The notes beneath the pieces were generated by a model. The model was not told the DNA's origin, made no database searches, and worked only from the letters and a program-made list of their open reading frames with translations. A stretch of 64,000 bases of DNA from VBWE01 sp943372645 (lineage in GTDB: Bacteria > Bacteroidota > Bacteroidia > Palsa-965): the NCBI GenBank assembly GCA_943372645.1, contig CALRZN010000011.1, positions 1-64,000 on the forward strand, read 5' to 3'. Of this stretch, positions 25,663 through 34,313 are shown piece after piece. Position 1 is the first letter of the stretch; the number at the start of each line of letters is the position of its first letter. The translations under genes and the position numbers were made by a program.

Positions 25663-27294
25663 ATGGAAAAATTAAAACACCCGAAGGGCCTGCCCTACCT
25701 GTTTTTTGCCGAGATGTGGGAACGTTTCGGTTATTACCTGATGATCGGCATTTTCGTGTTGTACATGATGGATGGCGACAAAGGCGGCTGGGGCTGGGAC
25801 CGCACGAAGGCGTATGATATTTACGGAACATTCATCGCGCTCGTTTTTTTAACCCCGTTTATCGGCGGCCTGCTGGCTGACCGGTTACTGGGCTACAGCC
25901 TTTCCATTACGCTCGGCGGTATAATGATGGGCTCCGGTTATTGCCTGCTGGCCGTCAAAGGCGAAGCGGTTTTCTGGATTGCGCTTACACTGATTATAGT
26001 GGGGAACGGTTTTTTCAAGCCGAATATATCCACGCTGCTCGGCAACCTATATAATGACGAAAAGTACAAACCGCTGAAAGATTCCGGGTACAATATATTT
26101 TACATGGGCATTAATATCGGTGCGGCCATCTGCAACTTTTTCGGTGCGGCCATGCGCAACAACTGGGGCTGGTCGGCAGCATTTTTTACCGCCGGCATTG
26201 GCATGTTTGTGGGTGTGGCTATTTTCTGGCTGGGCATGAAACATTACCGGCATGCCGATGTGCGGAAGCCGCTGAAACAGGGCGATCTGCCCTTGGGGGT
26301 GATTCTTGGTTCCACCATCGTTCCGGCCATTGCTGCCGGTATCGGGGGCTGGTTTCTTCCCGGCAATGTGTTCGGCAGCGATTCAACAGATGCATTTATT
26401 TTCGGTGCGCTGCCGGTGCTGGGGTATTACATCTTTATTCTTGTACGTGCCGAAAAAACCGAAAAACGTCCGCTGGGCGCAATGATGGCCATTTTTGCGA
26501 TTGTGATTGTATTCTGGGCGGTATTCAAACAAAACGGTACGGCGCTCACCACCTGGGCGGAGTCGTACACGAACCGCAATTTGCCGGCGGCGGCTGTACC
26601 TGCAGTTGAAAAACTGTCGCTGGCGCAAACGGTAACGATGAAACAGGATTCGGTTGTGCTTACCGATCACCATTTCCGGAAAATCAAAAACGCAGAAGGC
26701 CAGCCGCAGAAAGTAGTGGCTTACCCCGATTATTTTAAAAACGAAAACCCGAAACCGGCCGAAGGGGCGACCTACAACCTCGTAAACACCGAAATTTTCC
26801 AGTCCATTAACCCGCTGTGGGTAGTAATTCTCAGCTTGCCCGTAGTGGCGTTTTTTGTCTTTCTCAACCGGCGACGGCGCGAGCCATCCACACCTACGAA
26901 AATTGCCATCGGTTTAGTTATCAGCGCACTTTCTACGCTGGTAATGGTGGCGGCGGTTTATGCGGGCGATAATGGTGCCACCAAGGTGAGCCCGCTCTGG
27001 CTCATTGGTGCGTATGGTGTTATAACGGTGGGCGAACTGTTCCTCAGCCCGATGGGACTGAGCCTCGTTTCCAAACTCTCCCCGCCCCGCCTCACCGCAC
27101 TCATGATGGGTGGCTGGTTTCTGTCCACATCAATCGGTAATAAACTTTCAGGTATTCTTGCCACCATGTGGGACGGGTACGAAGACAAACGCATTTTTTT
27201 CCTCGTCAATTTTGCGTTGCTCGGCGGAGCGGCCATTGCGCTGTTTTTAATGCTGCGCTGGCTGAATAAGATTTTCAGGGAGTACGGCGGGTAA
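25663..27294 (+). CDS. POT/PTR family proton-dependent oligopeptide transporter
   Basis: The 543-residue protein has the proton-coupling AEMWERFGYYLM (ExxERFxYY motif) in TM1, IGGLLADRLLGYSLSITLGG as the MFS loop 2-3 motif, and NIFYMGINIGAAICNFFG as the PTR2 signature. It has about 14 hydrophobic spans with an extended insert of about 100 residues in the middle (about 300-385) that looks non-membrane. It should import di- and tripeptides. The ATG at 25663 begins MEKLKHPKGLPYLFF as usual in this family. Confidence 0.93.
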   Translation: MEKLKHPKGLPYLFFAEMWERFGYYLMIGIFVLYMMDGDKGGWGWDRTKAYDIYGTFIALVFLTPFIGGLLADRLLGYSLSITLGGIMMGSGYCLLAVKGEAVFWIALTLIIVGNGFFKPNISTLLGNLYNDEKYKPLKDSGYNIFYMGINIGAAICNFFGAAMRNNWGWSAAFFTAGIGMFVGVAIFWLGMKHYRHADVRKPLKQGDLPLGVILGSTIVPAIAAGIGGWFLPGNVFGSDSTDAFIFGALPVLGYYIFILVRAEKTEKRPLGAMMAIFAIVIVFWAVFKQNGTALTTWAESYTNRNLPAAAVPAVEKLSLAQTVTMKQDSVVLTDHHFRKIKNAEGQPQKVVAYPDYFKNENPKPAEGATYNLVNTEIFQSINPLWVVILSLPVVAFFVFLNRRRREPSTPTKIAIGLVISALSTLVMVAAVYAGDNGATKVSPLWLIGAYGVITVGELFLSPMGLSLVSKLSPPRLTALMMGGWFLSTSIGNKLSGILATMWDGYEDKRIFFLVNFALLGGAAIALFLMLRWLNKIFREYGG

Positions 27295-27371
27295 CCTGGT
27301 TTTTCAACAACCCGTAAAACAGGCCGTGTGTTTTGGTATATTCGTTCAAAACTAAAACATACGAACCTGTT

Positions 27372-28916
27372 ATGGCACTTTCTGTATTTACCAGTGTGAA
27401 TTCTGATGTTTCCGGATCACCTGGGCAAACTATTCCTGTTGACAGCATTAAATACATCGCATTTGAAGGTGGCGGCGGTAAAGGATTAGCCTATTTCGGG
27501 GCCATACGCGTGTTTGAACGGCCCGATGTGAAACTGCTGCCGCTCAATAACAGCAATGTGTCGGGCATTTCCGGCGCATCGGCGGGAGCCATCACAGCGT
27601 TTTTTCTTTCGGTGGGCATGAAAGGCGACGACATTCTCGGGCGCATCAAAAACAATGATTTCTCCAATTTCTGGGACAACCCGATTCCGGGCGTGTACAA
27701 AGCCGTGTTTTACAATCCCAACACAAAAACAAATGTGGTGGGTTACACCTGCGATAAAATTCTGACCAGCGAAGAACAAGGACTTACGCAGAAAAAAACG
27801 GTGCTTGATGGACTTGTTTCCGGCGCGCTGTTTTACAAAACACTGGATGAAGCACGCGCCGTAGGCACTGCCAATCAGCTGCTGCTTTCGGATAAAATGA
27901 ATATGCTGCGCCTGCTGAAATCGGGCATGGACCTGTTCAACGTGAGCAAAAAAGTATTGAAAAAAAGTTCGCAGGAACTGGTGAAAGTACTCACCACCAC
28001 CGGCGGCAAAGCCGATGATAAAAAAACGTTCGATTACCTGTACAGTGAACTCATGGACCGCGGCCTGTTTACCGGAGCCGGCATTCGCACGTACCTCTGC
28101 AAAGCCATGGCCAAAGGACTGCTTGACAATTACGCCATACCTGCGGTGAAGGCCGGCATTTTCACCGATGCGTCCATGATTACACCCGAACGTTGCGAAG
28201 CGGTAACATTTGCGCAGCTTAAAAAAATCACGGGCAAAGATTTTGTGGTTACCAGCACCAACCTCATCAGCGAATCGTCGAAACTGTTTTCGGCAACACA
28301 CACACCCGATTTCCCGGTGGCCGATGCGGTGTGCATGTCCATGTCTATTCCCGGGGTGTTTAAACCGACTTTTGTAAATGCTTCGGTTGACCTCTCGAAA
28401 AAACCGGACGATCCGTATAACCTGTCGTACCGCGGTTTTTATGTGGACGGCGGCATGATGAACAACCTGCCGATACATGTGTGGGACGGCGGTCCTGACC
28501 AGCCCATGAATCCCGGTGTAATTGGCATCCGCGTAAGCAGCGGCTTCGATCCGGCCGATAAAACGTACGCAGCCGATGCCGACTGGAAAAAATACGTGGA
28601 CGCTGTAATGCCCGGAACACCTTACACACGCACCATCCGCAGCAATACCAGTTACGATGCCAACGGTACACTGACGGTTAAAACCGATGTAAATAATTTC
28701 ATCAGTGTGTTCGGCGGTTACGGCGGCGATATTTTAAGCACGCTGATGACACCTTCGGAAGCCGGGCAGATCCGCACCGAAGCCGAACGTGCACGCACCG
28801 TGGAGTTTTTCTCGTACGACATCGGCCTGCTCGATTTTACACCGAATGATTCGCTGAACACATTTGTACAGAAACGCGCGGCGGAGAAACTGACTGCGCG
28901 GCTGGGGTTGAAATAG
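27372..28916 (+). CDS. Patatin-like phospholipase
   Basis: The protein (about 514 residues from the ATG at 27372) has the patatin landmarks: FEGGGGKGLAYFGA as the oxyanion glycine stretch, GISGASAGAI with nucleophile S70, and YVDGGMMNN with catalytic Asp at about 359. No signal peptide is seen. It is longer than minimal patatins because of a helical insert (about 120-270). The role is lipid acyl hydrolysis, and target lipids are unknown. The frame is open to 27333, but the inner ATG is preceded by a TATATTCG box. Confidence 0.9.
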   Translation: MALSVFTSVNSDVSGSPGQTIPVDSIKYIAFEGGGGKGLAYFGAIRVFERPDVKLLPLNNSNVSGISGASAGAITAFFLSVGMKGDDILGRIKNNDFSNFWDNPIPGVYKAVFYNPNTKTNVVGYTCDKILTSEEQGLTQKKTVLDGLVSGALFYKTLDEARAVGTANQLLLSDKMNMLRLLKSGMDLFNVSKKVLKKSSQELVKVLTTTGGKADDKKTFDYLYSELMDRGLFTGAGIRTYLCKAMAKGLLDNYAIPAVKAGIFTDASMITPERCEAVTFAQLKKITGKDFVVTSTNLISESSKLFSATHTPDFPVADAVCMSMSIPGVFKPTFVNASVDLSKKPDDPYNLSYRGFYVDGGMMNNLPIHVWDGGPDQPMNPGVIGIRVSSGFDPADKTYAADADWKKYVDAVMPGTPYTRTIRSNTSYDANGTLTVKTDVNNFISVFGGYGGDILSTLMTPSEAGQIRTEAERARTVEFFSYDIGLLDFTPNDSLNTFVQKRAAEKLTARLGLK

Positions 28917-28975
28917 GGGCTTATTAAGTAGCCGCAGTTTCATGGAGCGTATCTTTAAAACAGTACCTGGAATTA

Positions 28976-29074
28976 GTGGCAGGGGCAGTTGGCAGAGGCA
29001 GTCGTGTTACTTGTAAGGAACAGATTCTTCTTCTGAAATACAAACCGACTGCCGCTGCTGCCTGCCACTGCCAC
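28976..29074. repeat. Imperfect 29-bp inverted repeat rich in GGCAGT/ACTGCC words
   Basis: Arms 28976-29004 and 29046-29074 pair with about five mismatches (GTGGCAGGGGCAGTTGGCAG against GTGGCAGTGGCAGGCAGCAG). It lies between the patatin gene end and mnmE. In the plus strand the arm is open in frame with mnmE, which creates a false long start at 28976. Confidence 0.65.
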
Positions 29075-29131
29075 TCCGTACAGAACTACTTTACGGAAAA
29101 CAGCTCATGTAAACGGTCTGTTTTAAACTCG

Positions 29132-29139
29132 TATTTTTG
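29132..29139 (+). promoter_or_regulatory. -7 box almost touching the mnmE start codon
   Basis: TATTTTTG, a TAnnTTTG match, ends 4 bp before the ATG at 29144. If used, the transcript would begin at or within the start codon, suggesting a leaderless mRNA. Confidence 0.4.
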
Positions 29140-29143
29140 CCCC

Positions 29144-30544
29144 ATGCACGGATTAAAAGCCCTGAACAAGGATACCATTGTTGCCCTCGCCACTGCGCAG
29201 GGAACAGCGGCGATCGGCGTTATACGCCTTTCGGGTCCGCAGGCTATTGCTATTTGTGAAGGTGTTTTCCGTACGCGCAAACTGCAGCCCAAAACATTGC
29301 ACGATAAAAATTCGCACACGTTGCATTTTGGCGTCATTGCGTTAAACGACCTGGTGCTGGATGAAGTGGTAGTGAGTCTTTACAAAAATCCGCATTCGTA
29401 CACCGGCGAAGATGTCATTGAAATTTCGTGCCACGGTTCGCCTTACATCCAGCAGCAGATTTTACACCTGCTTGTAAAAGGCGGTGCGCGTATGGCCGAG
29501 CCGGGCGAGTTTACCATGCGGGCGTTTATGAACGGCAAGCTCGACCTCAGCCAGGCCGAAGCAGTGGCCGACCTCATCGCGTCCAACTCGGGCGCCTCGC
29601 ACCAGGTGGCCATGCAGCAGATGCGCGGCGGCTTTTCGGAAAAAATCCAGGTGCTGCGCGAACACCTCATCAACTTTGCTTCGCTGATTGAACTCGAACT
29701 CGATTTTGCCGAAGAAGATGTGGAATTCGCCAACCGCGACGATCTCAAAAAATTACTTTACACCATACAAGGCATTTCGCAGCGCCTCATTGATTCGTTT
29801 GAGGTGGGCAACGTAATCAAAAACGGTATTCCCGTAGCCATCGTAGGCAAACCGAACGCCGGCAAAAGTACGCTGCTGAACACGCTGCTGGACGAAGACC
29901 GCGCCATTGTAAGCGAAATTCCAGGCACCACGCGCGACACGATTGAAGATGAAATCACCATTGACGGCATCCTGTTCCGTTTTATCGATACGGCCGGCAT
30001 ACGCGCCACCACCGACGCGGTGGAAGGCATAGGCGTAGGCAAAACGTTTGAGAAAATGAAACAGAGCGCCATTGTGCTCTATGTGTTTGATGTGCACGAA
30101 ATCACCATCCGCGCACTCAACGAAGCACTGGACGAAGTAATGCCGCAGATCGGCAACGCGCAGCTGCTGCTGGTGGGCAACAAAATGGATATGGAAGACC
30201 TCACCTACATCCAGGATGAGTTCAAAGATTTTGACGTGCTGTTTATTTCCGCCAAAGAAAAACTGTACATCGAAGACCTCAAAGCGCGCCTGGTAGGCCT
30301 GTTCGACAACCGCACCGTTAACGTAACCGAAACCGTAGTAACCAACGCCCGCCACGTGGAAGCCCTGCGCAACACGAACGGCGCCGTTTCGCGTGTGATT
30401 GATGGCCTGAACCAGAACCTTACGGGTGATTTGCTGGCGGCGGATATACGGCTGGCGCTGGCTTATCTGGGGGAGATTACGGGACAGATATCGAATGAAG
30501 ACCTGCTCTCGAACATCTTTTCGAAGTTTTGTATCGGCAAATAA
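29144..30544 (+). CDS. mnmE: tRNA uridine-5-carboxymethylaminomethyl(34) synthesis GTPase MnmE
   Basis: The 466-residue protein has the N-terminal folate-binding TrmE domain (DTIVALATAQGTAAIGVIRL), a helical domain, and an inserted G domain. The G domain has GKPNAGKSTLLN (G1), a DTAG motif, and NKMD. The C-terminus is the canonical FCIGK with the essential cysteine. With MnmG it modifies U34 of several tRNAs. The ATG at 29144 gives the family's usual start. The open frame back to 28976 runs through an inverted repeat and is not likely translated. Confidence 0.96.
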   Translation: MHGLKALNKDTIVALATAQGTAAIGVIRLSGPQAIAICEGVFRTRKLQPKTLHDKNSHTLHFGVIALNDLVLDEVVVSLYKNPHSYTGEDVIEISCHGSPYIQQQILHLLVKGGARMAEPGEFTMRAFMNGKLDLSQAEAVADLIASNSGASHQVAMQQMRGGFSEKIQVLREHLINFASLIELELDFAEEDVEFANRDDLKKLLYTIQGISQRLIDSFEVGNVIKNGIPVAIVGKPNAGKSTLLNTLLDEDRAIVSEIPGTTRDTIEDEITIDGILFRFIDTAGIRATTDAVEGIGVGKTFEKMKQSAIVLYVFDVHEITIRALNEALDEVMPQIGNAQLLLVGNKMDMEDLTYIQDEFKDFDVLFISAKEKLYIEDLKARLVGLFDNRTVNVTETVVTNARHVEALRNTNGAVSRVIDGLNQNLTGDLLAADIRLALAYLGEITGQISNEDLLSNIFSKFCIGK

Positions 30545-30605
30545 ATTTTCGTCGGTAAACAACTTTCATCCTATTCCATTTTAGTTTTAAAGTAGCAGAT
30601 CATTT

Positions 30606-30760
30606 ACCCGTTAATGTGCCGAAAATCCGGGAGGAAACCGAATACGCGGCCGGTACGAAAAAGCCAAATACATAAAAGACAGAAATCCCTTTCAGTTGGG
30701 GTTACCCGTTGATGCGCCATGCATGGCGCATCAACGCGAACCAAAAACAAAAAACGAACC
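30606..30760. repeat. Palindrome repeat family 2, copy A (palindrome 30708-30735)
   Basis: The core is a 28-bp perfect palindrome formed by GTTGATGCGCCATG and its reverse complement. About 90 bp upstream is a second small hairpin (CCGAAAATCCGG, 30619-30630). The joining segment includes GCGGCCGGTACGAAAAAGCC and CCCTTTCAGTTGGGGTTACC. Downstream it continues CGCGAACCAAAAACAAAA. It fills most of the 319-bp gap between mnmE and the GNAT gene. No tandem growth is seen here. Confidence 0.85.
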
Positions 30761-30863
30761 CGGAACCAAACGTAACACGAACTTTACCGTGAACAGGAAT
30801 CCCAAACGAAAATCGCCCCCATTCCCGCGCGTAAATAAAAACCTCCTGCGTACCTTTACCCCA

Positions 30864-31349
30864 ATGACCAATCCACCTCCCTCCAATTTCGAACGCATGC
30901 TCGCCCTCATCGACGAGGTGTTTGCCACGCGCAGCGATCCCGATCAGCTGCAGGTGGATGAAACGGTGATTGAAAAGCTGCAGGCCATTCACCCGGCCAC
31001 ACTGGGCGAATACAACGAGGGAAACGGCCCCTGCGTGTGGGTGCTGGTGATTCCGACCACGAAAGAAGTGATGAATGATTTCCTGGCGGGGCGCATCACC
31101 GAACAGCAGCTGCTCGATAACACAAAACCCGGTCAGCAGTTTGAAGCACTGTACCTCTGCTCCGCCACCGTGCTCCCCGAATACCGCCGCCGTGGGCTTG
31201 CACTGAATCTTTGTATTGATGCTGTAAATGCGATTCAGCAGCAGTATCCGCTGCAGTACCTGTACACCTGGCCGTTTACGCCGGAGGGCCGCGCACTGGC
31301 CGAACACGTGGCAAAAAAAACAGGGCTGACGCTTTTTTCCCTTCCCTGA
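30864..31349 (+). CDS. GNAT-family N-acetyltransferase
   Basis: The 161-residue protein has the acetyl-CoA-binding stretch LCSATVLPEYRRRGLALNLC, a good match to the GNAT motif A (R/QxxGxG/A), and a C-terminal LYTWPFTPEGRALAEHVAKK. The ATG at 30864 is chosen because the open frame upstream (to 30696) is only the repeat element. A TACCTTTA box lies 5 bp before it. The substrate is unknown. Confidence 0.8.
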   Translation: MTNPPPSNFERMLALIDEVFATRSDPDQLQVDETVIEKLQAIHPATLGEYNEGNGPCVWVLVIPTTKEVMNDFLAGRITEQQLLDNTKPGQQFEALYLCSATVLPEYRRRGLALNLCIDAVNAIQQQYPLQYLYTWPFTPEGRALAEHVAKKTGLTLFSLP

Positions 31350-31425
31350 GTTTTTATAAATCCAAAAACGGTATCGCGGTTGAAAAAACGACTTATCGGG
31401 AAAACCAAAAAATCCATTTCAATTG

Positions 31426-31753
31426 GAGTTACGCGTTGAACCGCCGGAAATCCGGAAAGAAAACGAAAGCGCGGCCGGTACGAAAAAGCCGAATACGTAA
31501 AGACAGAAATCCCTTTCAGTTGGGGTTACCCGTTGATGCGCCATGCATGGCGGATCAACGCGAACCAAAAACAAAAACGCCCCCAAAACCAGCAATCGCA
31601 TAAAATAATGCGAACCGCTAACCCCAAAAGTAAAAACAGCAGCTGTTGATCCGCCATGCATAGCGGATCAACGCGAACCAAAAACGCCCCCAAAACCAGC
31701 AATCGCATAAAATAATGCGAACCGCTAACCCAAAAGTAAAAACAGCAGCTGTT
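31426..31753. repeat. Palindrome repeat family 2, copy B with 113-bp tandem duplication
   Basis: The second-type hairpin CCGGAAATCCGG is at 31444-31455. Palindrome B1 is at 31532-31559 (one mismatch) and B2 at 31645-31672 (one mismatch, TGATCCGCC form). The 113-bp unit starting at B1 is repeated from B2 with a shortening of a few bases. It includes AATCGCATAAAATAATGCGA, a small hairpin, and AAAAACAGCAGCTGTT. It accounts for most of the 489-bp gap 31350-31838. The minus-strand open frames across it are by-products of the repeat. Confidence 0.85.
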
Positions 31754-31764
31754 TCGATATACCC

Positions 31765-31772
31765 TATCTTTG
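31765..31772 (+). promoter_or_regulatory. -7 box upstream of the hypothetical secreted protein gene
   Basis: TATCTTTG matches TAnnTTTG and lies 66 bp before the ATG at 31839, just beyond the tandem repeat. Confidence 0.35.
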
Positions 31773-31838
31773 GGAAATGATTTCCGGCGCATGCCAGCCC
31801 TTTAACGTAAAATCAATACTCACCGGGATCATCTGCCT

Positions 31839-32372
31839 ATGAAATCACTCCGGCTGCTCTCCTTTTTTGTACTCCTGGCCTGTTCCTGTTTTGCCCAGGA
31901 GAAGCTAAAATTTACTGACCGGTTGTATGGCGCCGACATGGCATCTACTTACCACTATATACAAGGACGATTTTCCTGGATGCCTTCGAATTTATTATAT
32001 GGTATTCAATACAAAAGAATCCGCTCCGACAACGAGGCCGGCGTTTTCACATTTGAAACCGGGCAAACGTTCTCCCTGAACTATACAAAACTGAACGGGC
32101 AGGATATGTTGAATACGAACCTGGAAGCACACTTCCGGTCGTTTCCGTTAACCGCGGGAATAATCCGGATCGGGGCGGGTATTGATTACACTACCGATTT
32201 TCAGCAGCGCAATTTCTTGTCCGTATATCCTTCTGCGGGTTTGGATATCGGCGGTATTGAAATCATTTACGCGTATCTCATCAATGGAAAAAAAGCTGCA
32301 GAAATTTCAGATCACCGGATAAGCCTTGCTTTCGGACTATGGGTGAAATCGAAAAAAAACGAGAGCCGTTGA
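31839..32372 (+). CDS. Hypothetical exported protein
   Basis: The 177-residue protein starts with a clear export signal (MKSLRLLSFFVLLACSCFAQ). Either signal peptidase I after FAQ or, less likely, lipoprotein processing at LLAC is possible. The mature part alternates hydrophobic and polar residues (FTFETGQTFSLNYTKL, LEAHFRSFPLTAGIIRIGAG, DIGGIEIIYAYLI), as in small outer-membrane beta-barrels. I do not recognise the family. It lies 93 bp upstream of the VIT gene and may or may not be co-transcribed. Confidence 0.75.
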   Translation: MKSLRLLSFFVLLACSCFAQEKLKFTDRLYGADMASTYHYIQGRFSWMPSNLLYGIQYKRIRSDNEAGVFTFETGQTFSLNYTKLNGQDMLNTNLEAHFRSFPLTAGIIRIGAGIDYTTDFQQRNFLSVYPSAGLDIGGIEIIYAYLINGKKAAEISDHRISLAFGLWVKSKKNESR

Positions 32373-32465
32373 CAACCGTAACAGGAAATGCATCCGGACA
32401 TACAGGCATGAAAACAACTGTAACGCGCTGATCGTATTAATACCAACAACTAAAAAAACAAAACC

Positions 32466-33167
32466 ATGCTGACGATAGACAATTACTTAGACAGCCACTA
32501 CATCCACCGGAGCAATTGGTTGCGGGCAGCCGTGCTGGGCGCCAACGACGGCATCATTTCCATTTCGAGCCTTGCTGTGGGTGTGGCTGCGGCAAGTTCG
32601 GATCGTGAACCGATTATTCTCGCAACCGTTGCCGGACTTGTGGCGGGGGCGTTATCCATGGCTGCCGGGGAATATGTATCGGTAAGTTCACAAACCGATA
32701 CCGAAACGGCCGACATTGAACGGGAAAAACGGGAGCTTAAAGAAATGCCGGAAGCGGAGCTGAACATTCTGGCCCAGATTTATGAACGTCGCGGACTGAA
32801 AAAAGAAACGGCCATGCAGGTGGCCATTGAACTGACGGAAAAAGATGCCCTCGGCACACACATCAGGGACGAACTGGGCATTAACGAAATAAGCCAGGCG
32901 AAACCCATACAGGCCGCCGTCGCATCGGGCGCATCATTTACCGCCGGGGGCCTGCTGCCCATGCTGGCTGTGCTTTTTGCGCCGATAAAAGGAATGGAAT
33001 ACTGGCTTTATGGATTCACCATTATTTTCCTCGTTGTGCTCGGCGCCATAGCCGCACGGGCCGGCGGATCAAGCATCCGGAAAGCAATTCTGCGCATCAC
33101 CATCTGGGGCACCATTGCAATGGGATTATCCGCAGGCGTAGGATATATTTTTGGCGTTAAGGTTTAG
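32466..33167 (+). CDS. VIT1/CCC1 family iron/manganese transporter
   Basis: The 233-residue protein has HRSNWLRAAVLGANDGIIS in the first span, AGLVAGALSMAAGEYVSVSSQTDTE, then a cytoplasmic acidic loop (about 80-145), and three C-terminal spans. These are the VIT1 (PF01988) signatures. The ANDG and the MAAGEY region contain conserved acidic and Met residues for metal handling. It should export Fe2+ or Mn2+ from the cytoplasm. An Nramp importer with MntR is at 55-57.7 kb. Confidence 0.92.
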   Translation: MLTIDNYLDSHYIHRSNWLRAAVLGANDGIISISSLAVGVAAASSDREPIILATVAGLVAGALSMAAGEYVSVSSQTDTETADIEREKRELKEMPEAELNILAQIYERRGLKKETAMQVAIELTEKDALGTHIRDELGINEISQAKPIQAAVASGASFTAGGLLPMLAVLFAPIKGMEYWLYGFTIIFLVVLGAIAARAGGSSIRKAILRITIWGTIAMGLSAGVGYIFGVKV

Positions 33168-33552
33168 AAAAAACGAATCGCGGCCGGAACGAAAAAAACG
33201 AAAAGAAACGCGGAAAATCCCTTTCAGTTGGAGTTACGCGTTAATGCGCCGGAAAATCCGGAAAGAAAACGAAAGCGCGGGCGGTACAAAAAGTAAAATA
33301 AGTAACGAAAGAAAAACATTCGGGTTTGTATTCCCCGTTGATGCGCCATGCATGGCGCATCAACGCGAACCAAAAACAAAAACGATCTGCTTTCAAAACG
33401 AAATTGAACCTGGAACAGGGATGAATCCAAAACCGACGCATCAACGCGAACCAAAAACAAAAACGATCTGCTTTCAAAACGAAATTGAACCCGGAACAGG
33501 GATGAACCAAAAACCGGCGCATCAACGGCGAACCAAAAACAAAAACGATCTT
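33168..33552. repeat. Palindrome repeat family 2, copy C with 81-bp tandem array
   Basis: Hairpin CCGGAAAATCCGG is at 33249-33261 and the perfect 28-bp palindrome at 33337-33364. Starting at the GCATCAACGCGAACC head (33357), an 81-bp unit repeats: 33357-33437, 33438-33518 and a partial third unit from 33519. The unit carries CGATCTGCTTTCAAAACGAA, not found in other copies. Because 81 is divisible by three, a plus-strand frame stays open through it, but it reads as low-complexity peptide. It occupies most of the 463-bp gap 33168-33630. Confidence 0.88.
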
Positions 33553-33630
33553 CATTTAACGATATTTAATAACCCCAATACCAGCCGTTTCGTTTTATAC
33601 CCGAAATTTGGCAAAACCAACCCAGCTACT

Positions 33631-33951
33631 ATGCCCACGAAATACAAAGCCACATTTCTTCTGCTCCTTGCTTCTGCCCTCCCCTGTTTTGCAGGCGGAT
33701 TAAAAGGCGGGCCGTTTATCAGCGATACAATGATTTATGTTTTCTTCGGTTATCTTATTTTTGTACACGGGCTCGGCATTGTAACGTTTGTACTGCGTAA
33801 ACTCTGGCTCCGCATCGTTTCCGGTATTTTATACCTTCCTGTTTTTCTTGTGGTTGTCGGTCTCTTTTTTATCAACCCGCTGATTGGCGTTGCCGCCCTG
33901 CTTTTTGCAATGGTCTTTTTGATTTTTCTCATCATCTGGCCGCGTAAATGA
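33631..33951 (+). CDS. Small membrane protein, paralogue 1
   Basis: The 106-residue protein has a signal-like N-terminus (YKATFLLLLASALPCFAGG) and three further hydrophobic spans (about 33-50, 58-78, 80-100) ending in WPRK. It is clearly homologous to the next gene (33999-34313): both share the PCFA signal end, F-x-DT, FVH, and RIVSGILYLPVFLVVVGLFF versus RVVAGVLYAPVFLIPTGLCF. The open frame extends upstream through the repeat, but the ATG at 33631 gives the signal peptide. Function unknown. Confidence 0.75.
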   Translation: MPTKYKATFLLLLASALPCFAGGLKGGPFISDTMIYVFFGYLIFVHGLGIVTFVLRKLWLRIVSGILYLPVFLVVVGLFFINPLIGVAALLFAMVFLIFLIIWPRK

Positions 33952-33998
33952 GTACCCTATACAGGATAAATGGCTTACGCCTTTAGATAAGTAAATCA

Positions 33999-34313
33999 AT
34001 GCCTGGTAAATACACCGCGACACTGCTGCTCCTCTGTTCTGCAATACCCTGTTTTGCAGATGAAGTGGAACCCATCAAGCTTTTCAGCGATACGTTTATT
34101 AACAGTTTGCTTGCATACATCTATTTTGTGCATGTGCTGGCTATCGTAGCATTTTTTTTACGTTACGAATGGTTGCGTGTAGTTGCAGGTGTACTCTACG
34201 CACCTGTATTTTTGATTCCAACAGGCCTCTGCTTTGTCAATTTTGCTTTTGCGCTTCTCTTTCTTTTTACCGGGGCATTTTTCACCTTTACCATCATTAT
34301 CAGACGTAAATGA
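33999..34313 (+). CDS. Small membrane protein, paralogue 2
   Basis: The 104-residue protein has an N-terminal signal (KYTATLLLLCSAIPCFADE) and three hydrophobic spans, ending IIIRRK. It is a tandem paralogue of 33631-33951, 47 bp away. Its stop codon overlaps the start of the anchored PPDK_N gene (ATGA at 34310), so translation is probably coupled and the products may act together. No known family recognised. Confidence 0.75.
   Translation: MPGKYTATLLLLCSAIPCFADEVEPIKLFSDTFINSLLAYIYFVHVLAIVAFFLRYEWLRVVAGVLYAPVFLIPTGLCFVNFAFALLFLFTGAFFTFTIIIRRK

Noticed and set aside
27486..28478. 330-codon minus-strand frame opposite the patatin gene
   Set aside because: The plus strand has intact patatin motifs; the minus-strand peptide is His/Phe-rich without motifs, typical of an antisense shadow.
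29753..30562. Long minus-strand frame opposite mnmE
   Set aside because: Mirror of a strongly biased coding gene; the plus strand encodes a complete MnmE.
31419..31792. Two minus-strand frames (about 80-88 codons) across the 113-bp tandem repeat
   Set aside because: They arise from the repeat itself and share the palindrome-derived peptide; no conserved product across copies.
33357..33552. Tandem 81-bp units considered as a CRISPR array
   Set aside because: The whole unit, not just a short repeat, is conserved between units, there are no variable spacers, and no cas genes are present.
33151..33630. Plus-strand open frame extending the small membrane protein gene upstream through the repeat array
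   Set aside because: The extension is only the 81-bp array and palindrome read in frame; the true protein starts at 33631 with a signal peptide.
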